From contig JACQLI010000044.1 of assembly GCA_016204125.1 (NCBI GenBank), forward strand, positions 1 to 34,838: a DNA stretch of 34,838 nucleotides. The letters are read 5' to 3'. Position numbers and translations under genes: made by a program. Shown here piece by piece: positions 9,450-18,816 of the stretch. How positions within the stretch are numbered: position 1 is the first letter of the stretch; every line of letters starts with the position of its first letter. Under the pieces are notes generated by a model. The model made no database searches. It saw only the letters and a program-made list of their open reading frames with translations, and was not told where the DNA came from. Origin of the DNA: Candidatus Omnitrophota bacterium. GTDB lineage: Bacteria > Omnitrophota > Omnitrophia > Omnitrophales > JACQLI01.

Positions 9450-10058
9450 TCAGATGTATTTTAACGAGGCTCGGATTAGATCTTCAACCGAAAAAGAGCT
9501 TGGTGTCTTTTCAGACAAAACTTTTTGGAGAGCCTTTTTCGCATCGGCCCTCCTATAACCCAAAGAAATAAGCGCCTGAACTGAATCTTCAAACATACGG
9601 TTGTCTATCTGTAAACGTGTTGGAATGTCTCTATCTTTTTCTCCCCTAGGTTCCAAGAGAAGAATTTTCTCACGCAATTCCACAATAAGCCTCTCTGCTG
9701 TTTTTCGACCAATTCCAGAGATAGCTGTAAGGGTAGGTATGGAACCGTCGATGATCGCTTTTCTCAATTCAGAAACCCCAATCCCAGACAAGACGGTTAA
9801 GGCCACCTTAGGACCGATTCCTGTTACTGATAAAAGGAGACGAAAAAAGATCCTCTCCTCCTCAGTAGCGAAGCCAAAAAGCTGCTGGCTGTCTTCCCGA
9901 ACCACGAAATGAGTCAAGACTCGTGCTTCCTCCCCTGCCTTCCCCAAGAGGTGAGAGGTGGAAAGAGGAATGGCCAAGTCAAAGCCTATTCCCCCCACCT
10001 CCAAGACGAGACGGGTAGGATTCTTTTGAATGATCTTACCCGACAGGAATTCGTACAT
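9450..10058 (-). CDS. ruvA: Holliday junction DNA helicase subunit RuvA
   Basis: MYEFLSGKIIQKNPTRLVLEVGGIGFDL, LLSVTGIGPKVALTVLS, ISGIGRKTAERLIVELREK. The ORF runs to 10106, but MYEFLSG is the conventional start. Confidence 0.95.
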   Translation of the reverse strand: MYEFLSGKIIQKNPTRLVLEVGGIGFDLAIPLSTSHLLGKAGEEARVLTHFVVREDSQQLFGFATEEERIFFRLLLSVTGIGPKVALTVLSGIGVSELRKAIIDGSIPTLTAISGIGRKTAERLIVELREKILLLEPRGEKDRDIPTRLQIDNRMFEDSVQALISLGYRRADAKKALQKVLSEKTPSSFSVEDLIRASLKYI

Positions 10059-10521
10059 TGCTCGAATGAACGTGACAAAGGGCCACGGCGAGTGCGTCTG
10101 CCGCATCCGCCGGCGGCGGTGTCTTGAGCCGAAAAAGGCTTTTGATCATTTGCTGCATCTGAATCTTGGTCGCTCGCCCGTTTCCTGAGATTGCTTGTTT
10201 GATTCGTGCTGGGGGATATTCTACCACAGGAATTCCGCATTCGGCTGCCGCAAGCATCGCACAGGCCCTCGCTTCACCAATTTTAACAAGCGCTCGGACA
10301 TCCTTGCCGAAAAAAACATTTTCTAAAGCGAGCACATCGGGCGAATGAAGCCTGATGATGTCTTGTAACGTTTGATGGATCTTCTTTAATCTTTCAGGGA
10401 TGGGAAGCTTTGGAGAAGCCTCGATCGTCTGACAGGTGATGAGTTCGTACACGTTTCCTTTGGCATCAAGAATTCCAAGGCCCGTGCGAAGAGTTCCAGG
10501 ATCAATCCCGAGGACTCTCAT
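10036..10521 (-). CDS. ruvC: Holliday junction endonuclease RuvC
   Basis: MRVLGIDPGTLRTGLG, ALENVFFGKDVRALVKIGEARA, DAADALAVALCH. Confidence 0.97.
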   Translation of the reverse strand: MRVLGIDPGTLRTGLGILDAKGNVYELITCQTIEASPKLPIPERLKKIHQTLQDIIRLHSPDVLALENVFFGKDVRALVKIGEARACAMLAAAECGIPVVEYPPARIKQAISGNGRATKIQMQQMIKSLFRLKTPPPADAADALAVALCHVHSSNVRIPVG

Positions 10522-11267
10522 TAGACCAGTTCTCTCATTACCTCATCTGGTATTTCAAAGTTTGCGTGAACACTTTGGACGTCGTCGTGATCTTCAAGGG
10601 CCTCAATGAGAGCCAAGACACTCCTCGCATTATCGGGAGTGAGCGAAACTTGATTCTTGGGTATGTAGGTGAGTTCGGCGGACTCGATCGAAATCTTGGC
10701 TCCCTCCAAACCTGATTTGACCTTCTCAAAATCGGATGGGCTTGTCACAATTTCAAACTTGTTGTTGCTTGAAGAAAGATCCTCTGCGCCTGCTGCCAGG
10801 GCCACTTCCATCAAACGGTCTTCACTGACCTGAGACTGAGGTACGACAATCAAACCCTTTTTCTCAAAAATCCATGCCACAGAGCCTGCGCCAGCCATCG
10901 AACCGCTTTTCTTACTGAAGATATTACGGATTTCAGATGCGGTACGATTCTTATTGTCTGTCAGGCAATGGACAAAAATGGCGACCCCGTGAGGGCCATA
11001 GCCTTCATATTGGACTTCCTCGTAAGTGATCCCCTCAAGTTCTCCTGTTCCTTTCTTAATGGCCCTTTCAATGTTGTCAGAGGGCATGTTGGCTGTTTTG
11101 GCAGTACCTATCGCGGTCCGAAGCCTTGGATTCGTATTGGGGTCTCCACCACCTGCCCTAGCTGCCACCATGATTTCTCGGATAATTTTGGTGAAAACCT
11201 TTCCCCTCTTGGCATCTGTTGCCGCCTTCTTATGTTTGATGCTCGACCACTTGCTATGACCTGACAT
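10521..11267 (-). CDS. yebC: YebC/PmpR family protein
   Basis: MSGHSKWSSIKHKKAATDAKRGKVFTKIIREI. Confidence 0.97.
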   Translation of the reverse strand: MSGHSKWSSIKHKKAATDAKRGKVFTKIIREIMVAARAGGGDPNTNPRLRTAIGTAKTANMPSDNIERAIKKGTGELEGITYEEVQYEGYGPHGVAIFVHCLTDNKNRTASEIRNIFSKKSGSMAGAGSVAWIFEKKGLIVVPQSQVSEDRLMEVALAAGAEDLSSSNNKFEIVTSPSDFEKVKSGLEGAKISIESAELTYIPKNQVSLTPDNARSVLALIEALEDHDDVQSVHANFEIPDEVMRELV

Positions 11268-12108
11268 GAGTTTGATTCTCCGCCTGTAGGATGCCTTCTG
11301 TTACCTTGATGACGTCCTTCATTTCAGCCACACGATGTACACGAATCATATGGGCTCCGCGCGTGACAGCAAGGGACACCGCTGCTGCCGTACCCCAATC
11401 CCTCTCTTGGGAGGATTTTCCTGTCAAAGCACCGATAAAAGATTTCCTCGAAGGACCCACCAGAATGGGACGGCCCCAAGAATGAAACCGTCTGAGACGG
11501 GCAATGAGTTCCAGATTCTGTTCGGCTGTCTTTGCAAATCCTATTCCTGGATCAAGAATGATCTGATCAGGATGGATGCCGTAAGAGAGCACTTCGCTGA
11601 AACTTTTATCGAGCTCATCAAAAACTTCCTCCACTACATCTTCGTATTGTGTGAGTTGCTGCATGGTCTGGGGGTTTCCACGTCTATGCATCAAGATAAG
11701 ACCCACCTCAAATTCTCGGGCAAGCTCAGCCATCTCACCTGCTGCCCCAAGCCCATCCACATCATTGATGATACTTGCCCCAACTTTAAGCACGGCTCTC
11801 GCTACAAGAGGCTTTGTGGTATCGACTGAAATTGGAACCCGAATTCTTGATTGGAGTCTTGAAACGATGGGTAGAATCCTGGAAAGCTCTTCTTCTGTGG
11901 AAATGCTTTGCGCCCCAGGCCGCGTGGATTCGCCGCCAATATCAATCAGATCAGCTCCTTCGCGCTCCATCTCAAGCGCTCGCTGGACAGCTTTTTCCTC
12001 TGAGAAAAATTCTCCTCCATCGGAGAAAGAATCGGGTGTGACATTGAGAACGCCCATGATGCGAACTTTCTCAAATGTCATTTCCTGACTAGAAAATCGC
12101 CAAATCAT
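11254..12108 (-). CDS. folP: Dihydropteroate synthase
   Basis: IMGVLNVTPDSFSDGGEF, DIGGESTRPGA, ILDPGIGFAKT, GPSRKSFIG. Confidence 0.97.
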   Translation of the reverse strand: MIWRFSSQEMTFEKVRIMGVLNVTPDSFSDGGEFFSEEKAVQRALEMEREGADLIDIGGESTRPGAQSISTEEELSRILPIVSRLQSRIRVPISVDTTKPLVARAVLKVGASIINDVDGLGAAGEMAELAREFEVGLILMHRRGNPQTMQQLTQYEDVVEEVFDELDKSFSEVLSYGIHPDQIILDPGIGFAKTAEQNLELIARLRRFHSWGRPILVGPSRKSFIGALTGKSSQERDWGTAAAVSLAVTRGAHMIRVHRVAEMKDVIKVTEGILQAENQTHVRS

Positions 12109-12110
12109 CC

Positions 12111-13991
12111 TTAGCTCTTGATCGGTCCATTGAGGCCGATGATCTGCTTGACCTCTTCAGCCTCGAGGACTTCCTTTTCCAAAAGATGCTCTGAGAGTTT
12201 CTTTAGCTTGTCGAGGTTCGCACGAATAAGCTCGGTTGCCCGATCGTGGGAGTCATCCACAATCTTTCGTACCTCTTCGTCAATCGCAATGGCGGTGCTT
12301 TCTGAGTAATCTTTTTCCCTTAAGAGATCCCGACCCAAGAAAACCTGCCTGTCCTTTTTTCCAAAAGTAAGATTTCCTAGTTTCTTCGACATTCCATATT
12401 CGCAAACCATCCGTTGGGCGTAGGCTGTTGCCATCTCAAGGTCATTCTGGGCGCCTGTCGTGATTTCCTTAAAGAAAAGTTCCTCGGCGACCCGCCCACC
12501 TAGAAGAACAGTAATCTTATCGCGAAGCTCCTTCTCGGTTGTCAGATATCGGTCTTCTATAGGCAGGTGAAGGGTATAGCCCAGCGCAGCGTGCCCACGA
12601 GGAATGATAGAAACTTTATGAAGTTGGTCTGTATTTCCCGTAACAAGAAGTGTCAGAAGCGCGTGACCTGATTCGTGCACGGCCACGATCTCTTTTTCAC
12701 GTTTTGAAATCACGCGGCTTCTCCGCTCAGGGCCAGCCATCACGCGCTCAATCGATTCTTCCAGTTCTTCTTGCATCACGAAATCTTTGCCTCGGCGCGC
12801 GGCAAGAAGGGCGGCTTCATTCACCAGATTGGCCAAATCAGCTCCTGAAAATCCAGGCGTTTGTCTTGCTAATTTATTAAGGTCAACGTCTTTGTCGAGT
12901 TTGACGTTACGGACATGAATCTGGAGAATTTCCTCACGGCCTCTCACATCAGGCCTATCAATGACAACTGTTCGGTCAAAACGGCCTGGGCGAAGCAGTG
13001 CTGGATCGAGTACGTCAGGACGGTTCGTCGCACCAATCAAAATAACACCTGCTTGAGTGTCAAACCCGTCCATTTCCACAAGGAGGGCATTAAGCGTCTG
13101 CTCCCTTTCGTCGTGACCGCCGCCGATCCCAGCGAAACGCTGACGTCCCACCGCATCAATTTCATCCACAAAGATGATGGCGCCTCGACCGCTCGACTTG
13201 GCGGCACGTTTTGCCTGTTCAAAAAGATCGCGAACGCGAGCGGCCCCTACTCCGACAAACATCTCAACGAAGTCCGAACCGCTGATCGTATAAAAAGGAA
13301 CGCCCGCCTCACCGGCAACCGCCTTTGCCATCAGTGTTTTGCCAGAACCCGGAGGTCCTATGAGAAGCACACCTTTTGGAATACGACCGCCCAATCTCTG
13401 ATAGCGATGCGGGTCCTTTAAAAATTCAATGATTTCTTGTAGTTCTTCTTTTGCTTCATCGACTCCAGCCACATCTTTAAAAGTAGTTGGGTCACGACCT
13501 GCTGTGAGAAGCTTCGCCCGTGACTTTCCGAAGGAGAAGATCTTGCCACCTCCCTGCTGAACACCTCGGTAGACAAAAAACCAGAAAAACCCGATGAGAA
13601 GAAGAACGGGAAGAACGGAATAAATCAGATTCCTCCAAAAAGCCTGAGGGGCATTCACCGTAAACTCGGGGATATTCCGACGAAGAAGAGGAATGAGTTC
13701 AGGATCAACAATGGGAATATTGACCTGGAAATAAGCTCCCGAACGGAGTTTTCCGCGTACGGTATTCTCGACTAGCTCCGCTGAAACAACTTCTTGAGCA
13801 GCTGGATTTTTCTCCACCAGATCGAAAAATTCACTGTAAGAAAGATGTTTCACTTCAAAAGAAGGAAAGGTAAAAAGCTGCAGGATAATGAAAAAAATAA
13901 GGGGGACGACCAAAAAGAGGATGAGCCTTTTCCTTCCTGGATCAGGAGGTAATTTCTTTGCCAGTTGAGGCGACGCGTTTGTATCTTTCAT
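12111..13991 (-). CDS. ftsH: ATP-dependent zinc metalloprotease FtsH
   Basis: [53 protein letters not shown] zinc motif. Confidence 0.98.
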   Translation of the reverse strand: MKDTNASPQLAKKLPPDPGRKRLILFLVVPLIFFIILQLFTFPSFEVKHLSYSEFFDLVEKNPAAQEVVSAELVENTVRGKLRSGAYFQVNIPIVDPELIPLLRRNIPEFTVNAPQAFWRNLIYSVLPVLLLIGFFWFFVYRGVQQGGGKIFSFGKSRAKLLTAGRDPTTFKDVAGVDEAKEELQEIIEFLKDPHRYQRLGGRIPKGVLLIGPPGSGKTLMAKAVAGEAGVPFYTISGSDFVEMFVGVGAARVRDLFEQAKRAAKSSGRGAIIFVDEIDAVGRQRFAGIGGGHDEREQTLNALLVEMDGFDTQAGVILIGATNRPDVLDPALLRPGRFDRTVVIDRPDVRGREEILQIHVRNVKLDKDVDLNKLARQTPGFSGADLANLVNEAALLAARRGKDFVMQEELEESIERVMAGPERRSRVISKREKEIVAVHESGHALLTLLVTGNTDQLHKVSIIPRGHAALGYTLHLPIEDRYLTTEKELRDKITVLLGGRVAEELFFKEITTGAQNDLEMATAYAQRMVCEYGMSKKLGNLTFGKKDRQVFLGRDLLREKDYSESTAIAIDEEVRKIVDDSHDRATELIRANLDKLKKLSEHLLEKEVLEAEEVKQIIGLNGPIKS

Positions 13992-14097
13992 TTTGATTGA
14001 TCTAAGTCTAATCCTTTCCTTATGTTAGGTCATACCCACAGGGGAGCCAAGATAATTGTATCATTTTAACAGCCTCGGCCGCAAACCGCGAGTAAAT

Positions 14098-15090
14098 TCA
14101 GCCTGTTTTTTTAATCGTAAGTTTCTTAGGGGTAAGGAGTAAATCGAGGCTTCGGGGTAGGGAAATTCGAAAACGCCTCTTACGAAGACCCTCTTCAATT
14201 CGTCCCCAGGCTTCATAATCAAGGCCGCTTCGGGGATCAACCAGATGCAGAAAATAGTCAAGAAGGCGAAACTGAAGCATCGCTGGCAGCAAAAGAATCG
14301 CTTCCCTGTCAAGCCAGACTGTGCCGTTCCTTCTCGACCTCAGATATTTCTTCCACGCATTCTTGATCCAATCATCGAGACCAGCTGATTCTTGGGTCAC
14401 CGTTTCAGCCAGACGCCCCAACGCTTCACGAATCTGCGGGTTAAACTCCTCTTCAAGCAAAGGAATGAGGAGATGCCGAATACGGTTTCTCAAAAACCGC
14501 TGGGATCGGTTGGTCTCGTCTTCCCTGTAGCGAATCTTTCTTTCCTTTAAGAATTCTCTGATTTCCTTGCGGGACAATTCAATAAGAGGGCGGATTAGAG
14601 TCAATCGGCCTCGCTTCATCACCGGTCTGATTCCTTGCAGTCCCCGAAGACCTGTTCCCTGAATCATCCGCATAAGTACTGTTTCGGCCTGGTCATCCAA
14701 ATGATGTCCTAAGGCAATTTTTCGAATGCGTGTTTTTTTTGCGACTGCTTCGAAAAATTGATACCGAGACTCGCGCGCTGATTCCTCAGGCGATAAACCT
14801 TTTTGAAAAACGACTTGATTCGCCTTTCTCCTTTTGCCATAAAAAGGGGCTTTGGCCTTCCTGGCGATCATGCGGACGAACTCTAAATCTTTCTCACTCC
14901 CCTTTCTCAGTGCGTGATCAAAATGAAGCAGATTCAAACGGAGTTTTAATCGGGGGGCAAGTTTTCCTAAGAGGTGGAAAAGCGCGATGGAATCAGCCCC
15001 ACCAGAACAGGCAACCAAAATCCGCTCACCTGGAGTCACCATGCTATGTTTCTGGATCGTCGATTCGATTCGGGATAGTAGGTTTTCCAT
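14098..15090 (-). CDS. tilS: tRNA(Ile)-lysidine synthetase
   Basis: ILVACSGGADSIALFHLL, ALGHHLDDQAETVLMRMIQGTGLRGLQGI. The listed ORF start runs into the upstream tRNA; MENLLSRIE is the likelier start. Confidence 0.93.
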   Translation of the reverse strand: MENLLSRIESTIQKHSMVTPGERILVACSGGADSIALFHLLGKLAPRLKLRLNLLHFDHALRKGSEKDLEFVRMIARKAKAPFYGKRRKANQVVFQKGLSPEESARESRYQFFEAVAKKTRIRKIALGHHLDDQAETVLMRMIQGTGLRGLQGIRPVMKRGRLTLIRPLIELSRKEIREFLKERKIRYREDETNRSQRFLRNRIRHLLIPLLEEEFNPQIREALGRLAETVTQESAGLDDWIKNAWKKYLRSRRNGTVWLDREAILLLPAMLQFRLLDYFLHLVDPRSGLDYEAWGRIEEGLRKRRFRISLPRSLDLLLTPKKLTIKKTG

Positions 15091-15098
15091 AAGGAATT

Positions 15099-15171
15099 TG
15101 GCGGCGAGAGGAATCGAACCTCTGACACAGGGCTTATGAGTCCCTTGCTCTGCCAACTGAGCTACGCCGCC
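15099..15171 (-). tRNA. tRNA-Met (CAT); tRNA-Ile2 (CAT) not excluded
   Basis: GGCGGCGTAGCTCAGTTGGCAGAGCAAGGGACTCATAAGCCCTGTGTCAGAGGTTCGATTCCTCTCGCCGCCA; anticodon loop CTCATAA. Confidence 0.92.
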
Positions 15172-15183
15172 GTTAGTTATTTA

Positions 15184-15321
15184 CTTGAGTTCTGCACTTT
15201 CTCACATGATTCCTTCTCCCCCTTAGGGGGAGAAGGCTAGGATGAGGGGGTAACTCCTCCGATTCACCCCTCACCCCCACCCTCTCCCCAAAGGGGAGAG
15301 GGAAAATTTGTAGAACTCAAG
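15184..15321. mobile_element. MITE-like element with terminal inverted repeats, flanked by TTATTTA direct repeats
   Basis: Left end CTTGAGTTCTGCA; right end reverse-complements to CTTGAGTTCTACA. TTATTTA at 15177-15183 and 15322-15328. Internal hairpins CCTTCTCCCCCTTAGGGGGAGAAGG and CCCTCTCCCCAAAGGGGAGAGGG. Confidence 0.7.
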
Positions 15322-15373
15322 TTATTTATATATAACCGTGAGATTTTAGCAGATTTGGGGGTAGAAAGGATAC

Positions 15374-17914
15374 TTAGGATACGGCTGCCAGCTGATTTTC
15401 GTACTGCTTCATGTTGAAACCAAGCTGCCTGCCGAGGCGAATGATGGCTTGGATCATCTGGAGTCTCGAGCCGTCATCTGCATCCTTACGATAAGATTCG
15501 ATTCTCTCCCGCAGGGCTTTTTGGGCAAAGACAAAGAAAAGATCTTGGGCAATACGGTCGTGGAGTTCGATTCGTAACTCCTTGGCGAGTCCGAGCACCT
15601 GTTCAATCTTCTGAACCAATCCTGGGTCGGGTTCGTGGAAAAGCTTTTCGATCCAATGATTCAACTTAACTGAAAGAAATTCGATCATAGGCTGCACCCT
15701 TGGATTAAGCCCCCTCGCCTGGGCTTCTGCAAGAAGCGCTTTACTATCTTTCACAATGTTTTCAAAAGAGGTTCGCGTTTCAAGCTTTTCCACAATCTCA
15801 AGCAATCTTTCTCCCATCATCCATTCCATAATTCCTCGGAACTCCTCAGGGACGGGGCTTCCTGCTTCACGGAAAAGAACTGTTCCCGAACGGTTCTCTT
15901 CATAAAAGCGGGCGGTTGTTTGGTAAAGGTCCTCACGCATCTTGCGGGAAAGCACCCAAAGAATTCTTTCCCTCTCCTCTGGAAAGAGATCACGAATGAG
16001 AAAGGGTTCGCCGCCAAAAGACCTTTTGAGGCTCGCAAGAAGCGCATCTCCATCTTTCTTGCGGAAGTGACTCAAAGGAGCCACGTTCATTTTGTGAAAT
16101 TCACTGCGGCTTGTTAATTTCTTAACAAAACACTCCACACGCGAGACACCCTCTTGATAAATCGCGTAGATAAAATCCTGAGGTTCGGGGAGAGTCTTAT
16201 GAGTAAGACACACCGTGCCCATAAGAAGGACGTTTTCGCCAACAGTCTCCTGTTCAATTTCTCCTTCTTCGAGCTCACTGTTGTAAAAATCATCTTTGGT
16301 GACTTCGAGTTCGAAAAGTTTCCGAAAGGCATAATGACTCACTACTTTCTCAAAAGAAACGCGAGCGGGCTTGACAAACTTTTCCCAAACCGCCTTCCCA
16401 TCTCCAAAATCTGATCGGTTGCTCTTAGCCCCGGAAAGGATTCCTAGAAATGGATTCTCGAGATCTCCTGCCCCGAGCTCTCTCGCTATTTCAAGAGCGC
16501 GGCAGGCGTAGCGGAGAATCTGGACTGTCTCGATCCCTGAAATATCGTTGAAAAACCAGCCGCAGCTTGTCTCAGCGAGCATGGCAAAGCGCTCCATCTC
16601 GAGAAGCTTGAGCGCTTTTATCTTTTCTTCGGGAGAAAGAGAATGCGCTGCTTGCCTTCCAAAGAATTTTTCTCTTCCCTCGGGTGAACGATCGAGAATC
16701 AATTCAATGTATCCGTCTCGGGCAGCCCATGGATCTTGGAAAAGGTTTTTTGCTTCTCTTTCGTAAATTTCAGCCAGTTCTTTCTCAAGAAAGCGAACGG
16801 CTTCCCTTAGAGGCGTCCTCCACTTTTGATCCCACCCCTCTCCCCCTCCTGTGTGACAACCGCAATTCTCCTTCCAGCGCCCCACGCCGTGCGGGCAGCT
16901 CCACGATGTCCCCTCTCCTGATTTGATCTTCACCTCAAATTGGGGAGGAAATTTCTCAAGATACTCGCCGTAGTTGGTTCGCTTGAAACCTTTCTTTTCG
17001 GCCTCTTCGTGTAAAAGAAAAGTGATGACACGTTCGCCAAAGGCCTTGTGATGACCGAATGTCTCTCCATCAGAAACACAATCAATGAGTTCAGGATGAC
17101 TCCTCTCCGCTTCATGGACTGTCTTAAGTTTTTCAGCAAATTTTTTCGCGTCAAAGAGAATATCTCCAAAACTCATCTCGCGAGAAAGAGGCCCATGGAA
17201 AAAGAAAAGATCAATCCATCGATGGGAGTCTTTCGTATGAAAAAAGCGGTAAGGTCTTGTAGAATCAATTGTCCCCTGTGATACGTCTTCCCATGCGGCT
17301 CCCTCTTTAGGCTTTGCAGTACCACTTGCTCCTTCCACTTGAAGTGGTCTGATCTTCTCTGCCTGCTCAGGGGCCAAGATGGTAAATTTAACTCCCTCTT
17401 CGATCAGGATTTCAAGTGTCCGTTCGCTAGCTGCTGTCTCAGGGAGCCAAATTCCCTCAGTATCTCTTCCGAATCGTTTCTTGAATTCAAAAATCCCCCA
17501 CCTGATCTGCGTGCGCTGTTCTCTCTCGTTAGCCAATGGAAGAATCATGTGGTTGTAAACCTGGGCAATGGCATTCCCGTGCCCTGATCTCTCTTTGATA
17601 CTCAGCCGATCTCCTTCAAGGATACGCAGGTAAACGATGGGAGAATTTCTCTCAAGCCAGCTTAGAAGAGTCGCCCCTACGTTGAAACTAAGAAGTCTGA
17701 AATTATTCACCATCTCAAGAGCCTTGCCTTCTGAATCAACAATCCTTGCCATAGCATTGGGCTGATAACACTGAATCGTGATGCGGTCGTTCCAATCATG
17801 GAAAGGCCTTGCATCAGGTTGAAGTTCAACCCGCTCTGTCCAGGGATTTTCTCTAGGCGGCTGGTAGAAGTGACCGTGAATAGTGAGGTAGACGGTCTTT
17901 GTTAACTTAGTCAT
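15374..17914 (-). CDS. GH57-family glycoside hydrolase, DUF3536-type
   Basis: YLTIHGHFYQPPRENPWTERVELQPDARPFHDWNDRI; GIWLPETA; DGETFGHHKAFGE. Confidence 0.9.
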   Translation of the reverse strand: MTKLTKTVYLTIHGHFYQPPRENPWTERVELQPDARPFHDWNDRITIQCYQPNAMARIVDSEGKALEMVNNFRLLSFNVGATLLSWLERNSPIVYLRILEGDRLSIKERSGHGNAIAQVYNHMILPLANEREQRTQIRWGIFEFKKRFGRDTEGIWLPETAASERTLEILIEEGVKFTILAPEQAEKIRPLQVEGASGTAKPKEGAAWEDVSQGTIDSTRPYRFFHTKDSHRWIDLFFFHGPLSREMSFGDILFDAKKFAEKLKTVHEAERSHPELIDCVSDGETFGHHKAFGERVITFLLHEEAEKKGFKRTNYGEYLEKFPPQFEVKIKSGEGTSWSCPHGVGRWKENCGCHTGGGEGWDQKWRTPLREAVRFLEKELAEIYEREAKNLFQDPWAARDGYIELILDRSPEGREKFFGRQAAHSLSPEEKIKALKLLEMERFAMLAETSCGWFFNDISGIETVQILRYACRALEIARELGAGDLENPFLGILSGAKSNRSDFGDGKAVWEKFVKPARVSFEKVVSHYAFRKLFELEVTKDDFYNSELEEGEIEQETVGENVLLMGTVCLTHKTLPEPQDFIYAIYQEGVSRVECFVKKLTSRSEFHKMNVAPLSHFRKKDGDALLASLKRSFGGEPFLIRDLFPEERERILWVLSRKMREDLYQTTARFYEENRSGTVLFREAGSPVPEEFRGIMEWMMGERLLEIVEKLETRTSFENIVKDSKALLAEAQARGLNPRVQPMIEFLSVKLNHWIEKLFHEPDPGLVQKIEQVLGLAKELRIELHDRIAQDLFFVFAQKALRERIESYRKDADDGSRLQMIQAIIRLGRQLGFNMKQYENQLAAVS

Positions 17915-17921
17915 TCTCTAA

Positions 17922-18788
17922 TCACATCCCCTCGATTCGGACGAGAATGGCTTCTGGCCGACAAAAAAGGCGCAAGCGGGTGAGATCCTGGGCTCCCAAT
18001 CCGCGGGATACAATTCCCGCAAAACCGTAACAATCGGTGGAATCAATGATGGCTGAAAGCCGACGAGCCAGAGGAATAGGACCGATTCCTGGAAATCGGA
18101 TCTGGCCACCATGGGTGTGGCCTGCAAATGCAGCGTCGATCCCAAATCGACGAAGAGAAGGAAAAGAGGCTGGCGCATGAACAAGAGCGATATGAAGCGT
18201 GCCGTTTTCGATTCCACGAAACGCCTGGCTGAAATCAGCACGGCCTGTCACTGGATCGTCGATCCCGATAATGACGGCCTCCTGCGACTCGTTGATCGGC
18301 ACAGGCATGTTTTGATTAACAAGGAGTTTGACTCCCGCCTCCTGGAGTGCTTTCTTGAGCTCATTGGTCTCTGGTCGTTCCATTGAACAGTCTTTTCCAG
18401 TAAGCATTCGAATCCATTGTTTGTGAGCAGGGTAAATACGGTAATCGTGATTTCCCAAAACAGCATAAATGCCCCTTCTGGACTTAAGTTTCTTCAGATG
18501 CTCGACACAAGGCCCAATTCCTTCCCGACTGTCAATGAGGTCCCCCGTTACAAAGACGAAATCCGAATCTATCTTAGCCAGCCGATCAAAAAAACGTCTC
18601 AGAAGAGGCCTTTCTTTTGTGAAATGAAGATCTGAAATATGCAGGATGGTTAGCGGTTTCTTGATCGATTTATTGACACGAATAGTTTCCCTATGGAGGC
18701 GGAACCAATTCGGTTCGATCCACTGAGTCCAAAGGTAGACTGTTGTTATCAGAGAAACCAAAATAAAGAGAAAATTGTGCAGGTCCAT
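17922..18788 (-). CDS. Membrane-anchored metallophosphoesterase (YkuE/YaeI-like)
   Basis: ILHISDLHF, VFVTGDLID, AVLGNHDY, LVHAPASF, FAGHTHGGQI. Confidence 0.88.
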   Translation of the reverse strand: MDLHNFLFILVSLITTVYLWTQWIEPNWFRLHRETIRVNKSIKKPLTILHISDLHFTKERPLLRRFFDRLAKIDSDFVFVTGDLIDSREGIGPCVEHLKKLKSRRGIYAVLGNHDYRIYPAHKQWIRMLTGKDCSMERPETNELKKALQEAGVKLLVNQNMPVPINESQEAVIIGIDDPVTGRADFSQAFRGIENGTLHIALVHAPASFPSLRRFGIDAAFAGHTHGGQIRFPGIGPIPLARRLSAIIDSTDCYGFAGIVSRGLGAQDLTRLRLFCRPEAILVRIEGM

Positions 18789-18816
18789 TTTCTTATCTTC
18801 TGCTCTTAATTATACC

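Noticed and set aside
10090-10130. CCGCCGGCGGCGG as a further copy of the palindromic element
   Set aside because: It encodes the conserved RuvC segment PPPADAADALAVAL; no paired arms like the other copies.
12915-13421. 168-aa plus-strand ORF within ftsH
   Set aside because: Antisense to the highly conserved FtsH AAA+ domain; no recognisable motif.
15212-15303. Possible CRISPR-like repeat from the two G/C hairpins
   Set aside because: Only two non-identical palindromes with one spacer-like gap; the terminal inverted repeats and direct duplication fit a MITE better.
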